DNA of 64,000 nucleotides. Source: Ornithinibacillus bavariensis. Its GTDB lineage: Bacteria; Bacillota; Bacilli; Bacillales; Amphibacillaceae. This document shows, piece by piece, positions 37,556 through 45,806 of the stretch. Both the position numbers and the translations under genes were made by a program. Below the pieces are notes generated by a model. The model did not search any database and was not told the origin of the DNA. It saw nothing but the letters and a program-made list of their open reading frames with translations. The stretch spans positions 186,001 to 250,000 of the forward strand of contig NZ_BORP01000002.1 in assembly GCF_018333235.1 (NCBI RefSeq), read 5' to 3'. The stretch's first letter is position 1. The number at the start of each line of letters is the position of its first letter.

Positions 37556-38434
37556 TTATTCAATAACTAAATATTTTAGTATTCTCTCAGCCATTAATTG
37601 GTATCCATTTTCATTGGGATGAAAATGATCATCAGCAAATAAGTTATTATTGGTATTTATGAATAAGTCTTTTGTTGGGATAAAGGTTACACCATAATCC
37701 TCGGCAACCTTCTTACTAGTATTATTCCAATCATCGACAATCATATCGAGTTCTTTAATATGTTGAAAATATTGCTGGAACGGATTGTAGAAGCCGATGA
37801 GATAGATAGAAGCATTTGGATTTAGCGCGTTCATTTTTGAAAAAATTTCACGTAGGCGTTTTTCATAATATACACGTTCGTCAGAAAAGGCCTTATAGGT
37901 AATATTCATGAAGTTTTCCTCTAGAACTTTCATGATATCATTTGCACCGATAGTGATCAGAATAATGTCTGCATTTTGTATAGATTCCTTTATAGCCGGT
38001 TCATTCAATCGATTGATTAACTGATCTGTTCGGTTACCACGTAACCCTAGGTTCTCAAATGTGGCTATTTTCTTATCACGATTAATATACGTATCTAATA
38101 TACCGACATACCCCCCCTGACCTGTATTGTCTCCAACACCTTGAGTCAAGGAATCACCAATGGCGACTATTCGTAGATTTTTTCCTGACAAGTAATGTAT
38201 CGTACGTTTAATGGTAGTGAAAAATTCCTTCGATAAAAAATCAGCGGGTGTACTGGTTTCTCCTTTGCTTACATTTTCATTTATTTTCTTTTGTATATTA
38301 ACGTCATCTTCATTTACCTCCTTCGTTTTAGAAGGTAGTAAATTGGTGTCTTCCTGCTGCTCACGTATCGTAATCCCAATTCCTACAAACAAAATTAGGA
38401 GTGTAATTAAAATCATCGTTGTCTTTTTTTTCAT
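37556..38434 (-). CDS. ypmR: SGNH/GDSL lipase-esterase family protein YpmR
   Basis: This protein of about 292 residues has an N-terminal membrane anchor and an extracellular SGNH hydrolase domain. The four blocks are visible: block I AIGDSLTQGVGD with the nucleophile Ser, the Gly in NLGLRGNRTDQL, block III TIGANDI, and block V DDHFHPNENGY with the catalytic Asp and His. Expected activity is ester hydrolysis at the cell surface; substrate is unknown. Start ATG 38434 fits AGGTG eight bases upstream better than GTG 38443. Paired with ypmS. Confidence 0.9.
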   Translation of the reverse strand: MKKKTTMILITLLILFVGIGITIREQQEDTNLLPSKTKEVNEDDVNIQKKINENVSKGETSTPADFLSKEFFTTIKRTIHYLSGKNLRIVAIGDSLTQGVGDNTGQGGYVGILDTYINRDKKIATFENLGLRGNRTDQLINRLNEPAIKESIQNADIILITIGANDIMKVLEENFMNITYKAFSDERVYYEKRLREIFSKMNALNPNASIYLIGFYNPFQQYFQHIKELDMIVDDWNNTSKKVAEDYGVTFIPTKDLFINTNNNLFADDHFHPNENGYQLMAERILKYLVIE

Positions 38435-38629
38435 GATTAACACACCTATAATAGAACAAATTTTGTAACAAATATCGTAAATACTGTTACATTACTTTAT
38501 GTAATTGCAAAACATTACTCTACTGAAATACCTTCAAAATAAAGATGGTTAGCCCACAATTTCAAGCTTTACTTTATATGTATACCCAAAACTATCCACT
38601 TTTAAAAGTAAAGGAGAACTTTGTCATCA

Positions 38630-38655
38630 AAAAGAAAAAAACGCCGAAGAGGCGT
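38630..38655 (-). terminator. Terminator of the metY-metX-hom operon
   Basis: On the minus strand ACGCC / GGCGT with a five-base loop is followed by TTTTTTTC. Confidence 0.8.
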
Positions 38656-38656
38656 A

Positions 38657-39667
38657 TTAGGTAGTACTATTTATCAATTCCTGACTTACTGTGATGGTAC
38701 TTTGGTGTAGAGAGCGAAGAATAATGGCTAAATCCTCCAGCATGGCACTTGCTGTTGGAAATGCTCCTGCTCCTGGACCAGCTAAGATTATCCTCCCGAC
38801 TAAATCAGTTTCAAGAACGATTCCATTATCAACCCCTTCAATCGAATATAGCGGGTGAGTAGCGGGTATGCTTACCGGTATGATGCTGGCGCGGATTTGT
38901 TCATCTATAAGCTGTAAGGAGGCGAGATGTTTTATTCGTTTACCGCATTCTTGCTGTTCCAATAACTCTCGCAGTGTAATATCTTTAATCCCTATCCGAT
39001 CAACATTACTCCAGGCAGGCTGCTCATGAAAGATGAGTTCACTTAAAATCATTAGCTTAAAAAAAGCATCGAATCCTTCGATATCATTTGTCGGGTCTAA
39101 TTCTGCATATCCTAATTGCTGTGCTTGATAAAGTGCTTGTTTAAAAGGAATCTTCTTCTCACGCATTTCCGTTAGTATATAATTAGAGGTACCATTTAAA
39201 ATGGCTGTAACTTGCCGTATCTGATTGACGTGTAGGAGCTTACGGATGGTTTGGATAATCGGGATTCCGCCTGCGGTCGTAGCTTCAAAGCCAACCTGAA
39301 CATGGTAATCTTCAGCAAGTGCAAGTAATTCTTTTCCATGATGGGCAAACATCGCTTTATTGGCAGTTATGACATGCTTTTTAGCCTTAATACTTTTTGC
39401 TAAATACGAATAGGCCGGTTCAACACCAACAATTGCCTCCAAAACAAGTTTTATTTCTGGATTATCGAGTATATGTTGAAAATCGGTCGTAATGAGATGG
39501 TTACCCTCGAAATTCCTATGTTTTTCAGGGTGTTTTACTAATATGGTCGTAACCTCGATGGATACACCTAGCTTTTCCTCTATACGTTTGTTGAGTTTTT
39601 GCAAGGTTCGATAAACACCTTTTCCAACAGTTCCCAGCCCAAGAAGGGCGACTTGAATTTTTTCCAC
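38657..39667 (-). CDS. hom: Homoserine dehydrogenase, short form without ACT domain
   Basis: This 336-residue NAD(P)H enzyme reduces aspartate semialdehyde to homoserine. Motifs: Rossmann LGLGTVGKGVYR, ITANKAMFAHHGKEL, AGGIPIIQTIRK, NGTSNYILTEM and DIEGFDAFFKLMIL with the catalytic Lys. The usual Bacillus enzyme is about 430 residues, with a C-terminal ACT domain for threonine feedback; this one ends after the catalytic domain. Its place in a SAM-riboswitch operon with metX and metY suggests a methionine-dedicated isoenzyme free of threonine inhibition (inference). Start is GTG 39667 behind AGGAG. Confidence 0.93.
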   Translation of the reverse strand: MEKIQVALLGLGTVGKGVYRTLQKLNKRIEEKLGVSIEVTTILVKHPEKHRNFEGNHLITTDFQHILDNPEIKLVLEAIVGVEPAYSYLAKSIKAKKHVITANKAMFAHHGKELLALAEDYHVQVGFEATTAGGIPIIQTIRKLLHVNQIRQVTAILNGTSNYILTEMREKKIPFKQALYQAQQLGYAELDPTNDIEGFDAFFKLMILSELIFHEQPAWSNVDRIGIKDITLRELLEQQECGKRIKHLASLQLIDEQIRASIIPVSIPATHPLYSIEGVDNGIVLETDLVGRIILAGPGAGAFPTASAMLEDLAIILRSLHQSTITVSQELINSTT

Positions 39668-39692
39668 ACCATCACTCCTAATAAGTTCTTAA

Positions 39693-40742
39693 TTAGTCAA
39701 GAAACGTTTTGACAGCCTTTCCCCATTTTGGATATTCTGTTAGAAAGCCATCGTGACCGAAAGACGTTTGAACAAGGTGATAGCTGCAGTTTGGTGTATA
39801 GCTAGCAAATTCACGAATGACTTTTGGTTCATAGATTAAATCATGCTCATAGCCAATGGCTAGAATATCACATTGAAAGGACTCACAGGTTTTCCTCAAA
39901 TTGCCACGGCTTCTTCTAATATCGTGTGAATTCATCGCTTGAAGTAGAGTTATATAACTATTTGCATCAAAGCGTTTAGCAAGCTTTTCTCCTTGGTAGT
40001 TCAAATAAGATGCAATTTCGAAAAGCTCGCCGTCTTTTAAGCGTTTAAAACGCTCTTCAAATAGAACGGGGCTTCGGTAGGTTACCATTCCAATCATCCT
40101 AGCAATCTCTAACCCTCGTATGTTCTCCGAAAATGAGTAATTCCCTCTATTCCAATTAGGATCTGCCTTAATAGCCTCCTCAGCAATATGATTATAGGCG
40201 ATTCCATAGTTAGATAGGGTAGGAGTTACTGCTAGGACAATTAGCTTCTCCATAAAACACGGATAAAGAAGCCCCCATTCTAATGCCTGCATTCCTCCAA
40301 GTGAACCCCCAATGATAGCATATAGCTTTTTAACTCCTAAATTCTGTAGAGCGAGGTACTGAGCATGAACCATATCTCGAATAGTAATTTTGGGAAAAGC
40401 GGCACGATATTGTTTTCTGGTTGTTGGATTGATACTCGTTGGTCCTGTTGAACCATTACAACCACCAAGAACATTAAAGGTAATGACTTGATAATAATCT
40501 GTATCCACTGATTGACCTGTACCAATCAGTCCATTCCACCACCCAGGCTCTTCCGGGTTTCCTACGGTTATATGATTGCCCGTTAATGCGTGGCAGACTA
40601 GAATGACGGGGGCATCGGCTGGACCTACCCATTCATATGCTAAGACTGCCTGTGTTAGGGTTTCACCAGATTCTAATTGGATTGGACCAATAGCTACAGT
40701 TCCTGTAGTAGTTTGGTAGTTTGTTTGCTTAGACATCGACAT
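39693..40742 (-). CDS. metX: Homoserine O-acetyltransferase
   Basis: This alpha/beta-hydrolase-fold enzyme of about 349 residues transfers acetyl from acetyl-CoA to homoserine. The nucleophile Ser is in GGSLGGMQALEWG, the oxyanion region is HALTGNH, NVLGGCNGSTGP is conserved, and the catalytic His is in TSFGHDGFLTEY. Start ATG 40742 lies six bases after GAGGA; GTG 40748 is too close. A distinction between acetyl and succinyl specificity cannot be proved from sequence, but acetyl fits the adjacent MetY. It is 19 bases downstream of metY and 25 bases upstream of hom. Confidence 0.92.
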   Translation of the reverse strand: MSMSKQTNYQTTTGTVAIGPIQLESGETLTQAVLAYEWVGPADAPVILVCHALTGNHITVGNPEEPGWWNGLIGTGQSVDTDYYQVITFNVLGGCNGSTGPTSINPTTRKQYRAAFPKITIRDMVHAQYLALQNLGVKKLYAIIGGSLGGMQALEWGLLYPCFMEKLIVLAVTPTLSNYGIAYNHIAEEAIKADPNWNRGNYSFSENIRGLEIARMIGMVTYRSPVLFEERFKRLKDGELFEIASYLNYQGEKLAKRFDANSYITLLQAMNSHDIRRSRGNLRKTCESFQCDILAIGYEHDLIYEPKVIREFASYTPNCSYHLVQTSFGHDGFLTEYPKWGKAVKTFLD

Positions 40743-40761
40743 ACCCACTCCTCAAGAAGGG

Positions 40762-42462
40762 TTAACTCATTTGTATTTGTTGTTTCTTTATCCCGCGAAT
40801 TTTTAGTAGCTCTTCCAATAAAGAACGATTTGTTATCACCTTTATGCCTATGGCCTCCAAGTGATGAAGAATGGTGTCGTTCGCATTTGACTTTTCAACC
40901 CATAGTATTTTTACTTGTTTATTAACAAGTTCTTCAATTGCAGAAGGGGGAAGGTTGTCATCACTCACAATTACGGCATCTACACAAGCAGCGTCACTGA
41001 GGTTTTGGACATCAAAGCCATATAGCTTCAGTTTTTCTATATTGGTACTAACCACTTGTGATATTGAATTTTCCGGAAAAGCAATTACCTTTTTATGAAT
41101 GCCGTCAGTTCTATCAAATGGTGAGTGGAGAAGCCAATGAATAATCAGATCTTCGTCCGTATTTGTATTCTCTTCTTGATTCGTTGCTATTGCAATCGCT
41201 TGGTTTAAATCCTGGATAATATCTTCAATTGCTTCAATTCCGACAGATAGGCGAATTAATTCCTCACTGACGCCACTCTTCTTCAAATCCTCTCTACTTA
41301 ATTGCTGATGTGTTGTGGATGCAGGATGAATAATTAGTGATTTAGCATCACCGACATTTGCAACATGGGACCAAAGCCTTATCGAATCAATCAGTTTACG
41401 TCCAGCTTCTCTGCCGCCTGCAATACCAAAGGTAATCATCGAACCAAAGCCACCTCGTAAATATTTTTTTGCGAGCTCATGGGATGAATGGCTTGGTAAG
41501 CCAGGATAGTTTACCCATTCGACCTGGGGATGACTTTCTAAATATGCGGCAACCTGCTCAGCATTTATACAGTGGCGTTCCATTCGTAAATGTAATGTTT
41601 CCAATCCCTGTAGTAATAAAAAAGCATTTTGTGGACTTAAACAGGCACCGATATCACGGAGAAGCTGTACTCTTAATTTGGTTGCATATGCAAGGGGGCC
41701 AAGGTCTGCATAGCGAATACCATGATAGCTTTCATCTGGCTGTGTGAATTCTGTAAAACGCGTATTATTCCAGTCAAATCTCCCTCCGTCTACAACAACT
41801 CCACCAATTGAAGTACCGTGACCGCCAATCCATTTTGTCGCAGAATGCACAACGATATCTGCACCCCATGTTAAGGGCTTAGAAAGTATCGGTGTACCAA
41901 AGGTATTATCGATGATGAGTGGAATATGATGCTGATGGCAAATACTCGCAGCTCTTTCTATATCAAATACATTCAAGCTTGGGTTGGTAATTATTTCAGC
42001 AAAAACAGCCTTGGTTTTATCTGTAATTTCTTTACTGATTTCCTCAGGATTTGTTCCATCAACAAACTTTACTGTGATGCCATACTTTGGTAACGTCTTA
42101 GCAAATAGATTGTATGTACCGCCGTATAAATTACTATCAGCGATAATTTCATCACCTGCACCAGCTAGATTCAGTATAGCTAATGTAATTGCTGCCATCC
42201 CAGAGGACGTTGCTACTGCCTGTGTACCATCCTCAAGAATGGCTACTCGCTTTTCAAATGCATCAACTGTAGGGTTCATAATCCTTGTATAAATATTCCC
42301 AGGTTCTTTTAAGGCAAATAAATTTTGCGCATGCTCTGTGTCGCGGAAAACATATGAAGTAGTTTGATAGATTGGAAGTGCTCTTGAACCAGTTGCCAGA
42401 TCAGGAATCTGGCCACCATGTAATAGAGTAGTTTCAGGTTGTTCAACATGAAAATTGGTCAT
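40762..42462 (-). CDS. metY: O-acetylhomoserine sulfhydrylase fused to a CoA-binding-like domain
   Basis: This 566-residue protein is a fusion. Residues 1 to about 430 are a complete Met[32 protein letters not shown], the PLP lysine about residue 210 in [11 protein letters not shown], and the C-terminal [13 protein letters not shown]. It makes homocysteine from O-acetylhomoserine and sulfide. About 135 extra residues follow an acidic linker; they read [10 protein letters not shown]...KLYGFDV...[20 protein letters not shown]...ILWVEKS...[14 protein letters not shown]. That pattern resembles CoA_binding_2 (YccU-like) Rossmann domains. It is the first gene after the SAM riboswitch, with start ATG behind AAGGAGG. 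Confidence 0.9.
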   Translation of the reverse strand: MTNFHVEQPETTLLHGGQIPDLATGSRALPIYQTTSYVFRDTEHAQNLFALKEPGNIYTRIMNPTVDAFEKRVAILEDGTQAVATSSGMAAITLAILNLAGAGDEIIADSNLYGGTYNLFAKTLPKYGITVKFVDGTNPEEISKEITDKTKAVFAEIITNPSLNVFDIERAASICHQHHIPLIIDNTFGTPILSKPLTWGADIVVHSATKWIGGHGTSIGGVVVDGGRFDWNNTRFTEFTQPDESYHGIRYADLGPLAYATKLRVQLLRDIGACLSPQNAFLLLQGLETLHLRMERHCINAEQVAAYLESHPQVEWVNYPGLPSHSSHELAKKYLRGGFGSMITFGIAGGREAGRKLIDSIRLWSHVANVGDAKSLIIHPASTTHQQLSREDLKKSGVSEELIRLSVGIEAIEDIIQDLNQAIAIATNQEENTNTDEDLIIHWLLHSPFDRTDGIHKKVIAFPENSISQVVSTNIEKLKLYGFDVQNLSDAACVDAVIVSDDNLPPSAIEELVNKQVKILWVEKSNANDTILHHLEAIGIKVITNRSLLEELLKIRGIKKQQIQMS

Positions 42463-42512
42463 TATTAAATTCCTCCTTATTTTTTGGTTGTCTGGAGGAA
42501 GAGAGAGGAAAT

Positions 42513-42682
42513 AAAAAAGCCCTCTTCCTAAGAAGAGGGCGCATAAATTACAGTGCCGTTCCTCCTCTTATCTTCCAGATCTGTTTGACCTGTAGGATTT
42601 AGCACCTTTTAAGGAAAGTTGTCTTTCGCCTAAGGTTGCCGGGCTTCATAGGGCCTATTCCCTCCACCGCTCTTGATAAGAG
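42513..42682 (-). ncRNA. SAM-I (S-box) riboswitch with terminator
   Basis: Read on the minus strand, the aptamer (42682-42565) opens with CTCTTATCAAGAGCGGTGGA and closes with GATAAGAG, forming the P1 helix. The invariant GCCCTATGAAGCCCGGCAAC segment is present. It is followed by a terminator stem GCCCTCTT / AAGAGGGC (42540-42519) and a T-run. SAM binding should favour termination, so metY-metX-hom is switched off when methionine is plentiful. Confidence 0.97.
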
Positions 42683-42704
42683 ATTAAAATGTATATTGAA
42701 TAAT

Positions 42705-42733
42705 ATATTATAGACATTAAAATAATATGTCAA
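42705..42733 (-). promoter_or_regulatory. Promoter of the SAM-riboswitch operon
   Basis: On the minus strand, TTGACA (42733-42728) is followed after 17 bp by TAATAT (42710-42705); an overlapping TATAAT (42712-42707) sits at 15 bp. It lies 23 bp before the aptamer. Confidence 0.75.
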
Positions 42734-42747
42734 TACTTATTTTATAA

Positions 42748-43665
42748 TTATTTTTGTTGGTCCAAACTTTTCATTTTCTTTACAGGGAACCGATAAACGG
42801 AACCTAAATAGATGAGTAGGGCAAGCCATATAAATCCAAAGGAAATAAGGTGCTCTGTCTGGAACGTTTCATGATACACAAAAACGCCAATGATTAACAT
42901 AATAGTTGGAGCAATATATTGCAAAAATCCCACCATAGCTAGTGGAATACGTTTAGTACCACTTGCAAACATTAGTAACGGTATTGCAGTTGCGATCCCT
43001 GCCCCCATTAGAAATAGGTTATCCTGTGTAGACCCGGCTGAAAAAGAGAATGCATTTTCCGGTAGTGTTAATAAATAGATGAGTGCAATAGGTGTCACAA
43101 TCATCGTTTCAATGGTTAATCCGAACATGGCTGGAATGTCTACTACCTTTTTAAACAATCCATATAATGCAAAGGTTACCGCTAGAAAAATAGATACCCA
43201 TGGGAAAACACCATAGCTGAAGGTGAGGTATAATACCCCTACTCCGGCTAATATCACGGATAGCGTTTGACTTCTTGTCAGTTTTTCCTTCAAAACTATA
43301 ATAGCAAGTAGAATACTGACTAATGGGTTGATATAGTAGCCAAGGCTTGCCTGGATAACATGATCACTATTGACTGCCCAAATATAGGTAAGCCAGTTTA
43401 AACTAATAACGATTGACGCTAGTGTTATACTTATAAGCTTCTTTTTATCGTGAAGAATGGCCTTACACTCGTCAATAAACCCTGACCATTTCCTTGCAAA
43501 AAGCACAACTAAAACCATAAAAACAAAAGACCAAATAATACGATGAGCTAAAATTTCACCAGCTGAGATATGGTCAATTAGCTTCCAATAAATTGGTAGA
43601 AAGCCCCATAATATGTAAGCAAAAGTAGCATACAAAACACCAATCTTATCCGTATTCCGTTCCAT
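42748..43665 (-). CDS. rarD: EamA-type transporter RarD
   Basis: This 305-residue membrane protein has about ten helices of the drug/metabolite transporter (EamA) superfamily. The RarD-specific features are GVLYATFAYILWGFLPIYWK at the start, HRIIWSFVFM, SLGYYINPLVS and QYIAPTIMLIIGVFVYHE. The substrate of RarD proteins is not firmly known. It lies directly upstream of the riboswitch promoter on the same strand with no clear terminator, so some read-through into the met leader is possible, but the leader has its own promoter. Confidence 0.9.
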   Translation of the reverse strand: MERNTDKIGVLYATFAYILWGFLPIYWKLIDHISAGEILAHRIIWSFVFMVLVVLFARKWSGFIDECKAILHDKKKLISITLASIVISLNWLTYIWAVNSDHVIQASLGYYINPLVSILLAIIVLKEKLTRSQTLSVILAGVGVLYLTFSYGVFPWVSIFLAVTFALYGLFKKVVDIPAMFGLTIETMIVTPIALIYLLTLPENAFSFSAGSTQDNLFLMGAGIATAIPLLMFASGTKRIPLAMVGFLQYIAPTIMLIIGVFVYHETFQTEHLISFGFIWLALLIYLGSVYRFPVKKMKSLDQQK

Positions 43666-43818
43666 TTCTAAAACCTTCTTTTTCTTAAATTTCTTATAAA
43701 TAAACTCATTTTAAATTTAATTAATTGAAAAGGCAATGAAAAGGCATTGCATAAGACAGACAGCTAGCCTGTTCGAAGCTGTTTCTGGGAATCATTGAAA
43801 TGTCTAATGAAACAATAA

Positions 43819-43833
43819 AGAAAACGCTTTCAT
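43819..43833. promoter_or_regulatory. cre site upstream of methionine gamma-lyase
   Basis: On the minus strand ATGAAAGCGTTTTCT matches WTGNAANCGNWNNCW at all fixed positions. It lies 57 bp before the megL start, overlapping a possible -35 (TTTCAT) that is 17 bp upstream of TATGAT. CcpA repression in the presence of good carbon sources is expected. Confidence 0.75.
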
Positions 43834-43889
43834 AAATTGGGATTATAGAATATGATATTACTAGATACAAAAAAGAGGAGGAGAAATTT

Positions 43890-45110
43890 ATGGCAAGACA
43901 TTATAAACATATGGAAACATCTGTTATTCATGAAGGCTACGATTCAAAGGACATGTTAGGAAGCCTATCAACACCATTGTTTCAAACCTCTACCTACACA
44001 TTTGCAACAGCAGAACAAGGGGAAAGACGATTTGCTGGAGAAGAAGATGGTTATATTTATTCACGTTTAGGAAATCCAACAGTAAAGGTATTAGAAGATA
44101 GAATTGCAGCACTAGAAAATGGCGAAAGAGGTCTAGCTTTTGGTTCTGGGATGGCGGCGGTATCTGCAGTTCTTATTGCGTTAACAAAAGCAAATGATCA
44201 TATTCTTTGTTCATCGGGATTGTATGGCTGCACATTCGGATTGTTAACCATGATGAAAGAAAAATATAATATCTCGCATGATTTTTCCCAAATGGAGACA
44301 GAGGAAGATATCCGCTCCAAAATTAGGCCTGAAACAGCATGCATTTATGTAGAGACACCTATTAATCCAACGATGAAGCTAATCGATCTCGAGCTGGTGG
44401 TACGTGTTGCTAAGGAATACGGAATTCCTGTAGTTGTTGATAATACCTTCGCTTCTCCTTATCTACAAAATCCACTAGATTTAGGCTGTGATGTGGTGCT
44501 TCATAGTGCGACTAAATATATTGGTGGACATGGAGATGTGATTGCAGGACTTGTCGTAGGAAAAAAGGAATTTTTAGATGAGGTCGCCATGACGACTTTG
44601 AAGGATATCGGTGGAGTCATATCCCCATTTGATGCGTGGCTCTTATTACGTGGGCTAAAAACACTTCCTGTTAGGATGGATCGGCACAGTGATAATGCAG
44701 AAGAAATTTTTAAACGATTAAAAACACATCCTAATGTGACCGAGGTTTACTATCCGAATGATGAATCCCGATCAGATTATGCGATTATGAAAAAACAAAT
44801 GAGACGAGGTGGCGGTGTTATTTCATTTGAAATAAAAGGAACCAAAAAAGATGCACAAAGCTTTTTAAATAATCTATCCTTCCTGAAAATTGCAGTGTCT
44901 CTCGGGGATGCAGAAACACTTATTGAACATCCAGCAACCATGACACATGCAGTGGTTCCAGGAGAATCTCAGAGAGATATGGGCATCACGGATCAGCTTA
45001 TCCGCTTATCTGTCGGTCTAGAGGCATGGGAGGATATTTGGCATGATTTAGAGCAAGCACTAAATAAAATTAATGTGGACGCATACTCCAAGGCTTTAGA
45101 GTCCCGATAA
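43890..45110 (+). CDS. megL: Methionine gamma-lyase
   Basis: This 406-residue PLP enzyme of the Cys/Met metabolism family probably splits methionine into methanethiol, 2-oxobutyrate and ammonia. The PLP lysine is in HSATKYIGGHGDVIAG, and SGMAAVSAVL and DNTFASPYLQNPL are conserved. The diagnostic Cys after Gly in SSGLYGCTFGLL corresponds to the substrate-pocket Cys of methionine gamma-lyases; cystathionine gamma-synthases lack it. A cre site upstream supports a catabolic role. The ribosome site is AGAGGAGGAG. The last 41 bases overlap the 3' end of the convergent gene on the other strand. Confidence 0.85.
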   Translation: MARHYKHMETSVIHEGYDSKDMLGSLSTPLFQTSTYTFATAEQGERRFAGEEDGYIYSRLGNPTVKVLEDRIAALENGERGLAFGSGMAAVSAVLIALTKANDHILCSSGLYGCTFGLLTMMKEKYNISHDFSQMETEEDIRSKIRPETACIYVETPINPTMKLIDLELVVRVAKEYGIPVVVDNTFASPYLQNPLDLGCDVVLHSATKYIGGHGDVIAGLVVGKKEFLDEVAMTTLKDIGGVISPFDAWLLLRGLKTLPVRMDRHSDNAEEIFKRLKTHPNVTEVYYPNDESRSDYAIMKKQMRRGGGVISFEIKGTKKDAQSFLNNLSFLKIAVSLGDAETLIEHPATMTHAVVPGESQRDMGITDQLIRLSVGLEAWEDIWHDLEQALNKINVDAYSKALESR

Positions 45111-45627
45111 TAGCTTCTGGAATGTTTCGTTTAATTACTTTTATCACACCATTGGAGATTTCGTCATGTGTAAGCCATCTTGAACTGCCATCTTCAAGCA
45201 CAAATCCCAAATAAACACGTCTGTATTCACACGCTTCCGGTACAGTCGTGTTTTCTTTTACAAAGAAAGAAGAGCTTCCTTGAACATGAATTAATTTCCA
45301 TGGCTCTATTCTTGTCTCTACCTCTTTTAGAATCGTTGATAATGCAAGTGGCGCAGAGTTATGTATCCAACTAACAATTAAGTCTGGGCAACCTCCATGC
45401 TGGTCTATTACTTCTCGGACCTTCCCCTTTAATGCCTGTGTATCATGATAGTCAACCGTGAGCGAATGCAATTGATTTGGTTTTTTACTTTTTTCCTGCA
45501 TGGATTTGAAACTCTCCGGCTTACGATGTACCACATATACATGATAGCCCTCCTCTACCAGCCATTGACAAACCCCTTCTAGCATACCAGTTCCACCAAT
45601 CACAAATGCAAATAGTTTTTTACTCAC
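45070..45627 (-). CDS. Short-chain dehydrogenase-like protein
   Basis: This 185-residue protein has an N-terminal Rossmann fold: FVIGGTGMLEGVCQWLVEEGYHVYVVHRK. A typical SDR catalytic Tyr-x-x-x-Lys is not evident, and the protein is shorter than classical SDRs (about 250 residues), so it may be a non-catalytic or NAD-binding relative. It starts with GTG 45627, eight bases after AGAAGGGAG. It is convergent with megL, and the two coding regions overlap by 41 bp with no terminator between. Function is unknown. Confidence 0.75.
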   Translation of the reverse strand: MSKKLFAFVIGGTGMLEGVCQWLVEEGYHVYVVHRKPESFKSMQEKSKKPNQLHSLTVDYHDTQALKGKVREVIDQHGGCPDLIVSWIHNSAPLALSTILKEVETRIEPWKLIHVQGSSSFFVKENTTVPEACEYRRVYLGFVLEDGSSRWLTHDEISNGVIKVIKRNIPEAIIGTLKPWSMRPH

Positions 45628-45806
45628 GATTTCATCTCCCTTCTGTTATAGTATTATATAGCAAATTGTTCTGTATAATCGATTTTATCACAACGTAAGC
45701 TAAAGGAAAGTTTCAATAAAAAGAGAAAGTGAAAAAATTGGCAATTTTATGCCTTCCTTAGCTTTCATTTATTGCTTCATTATTATGATTAAAAGGGGTA
45801 AATAGC

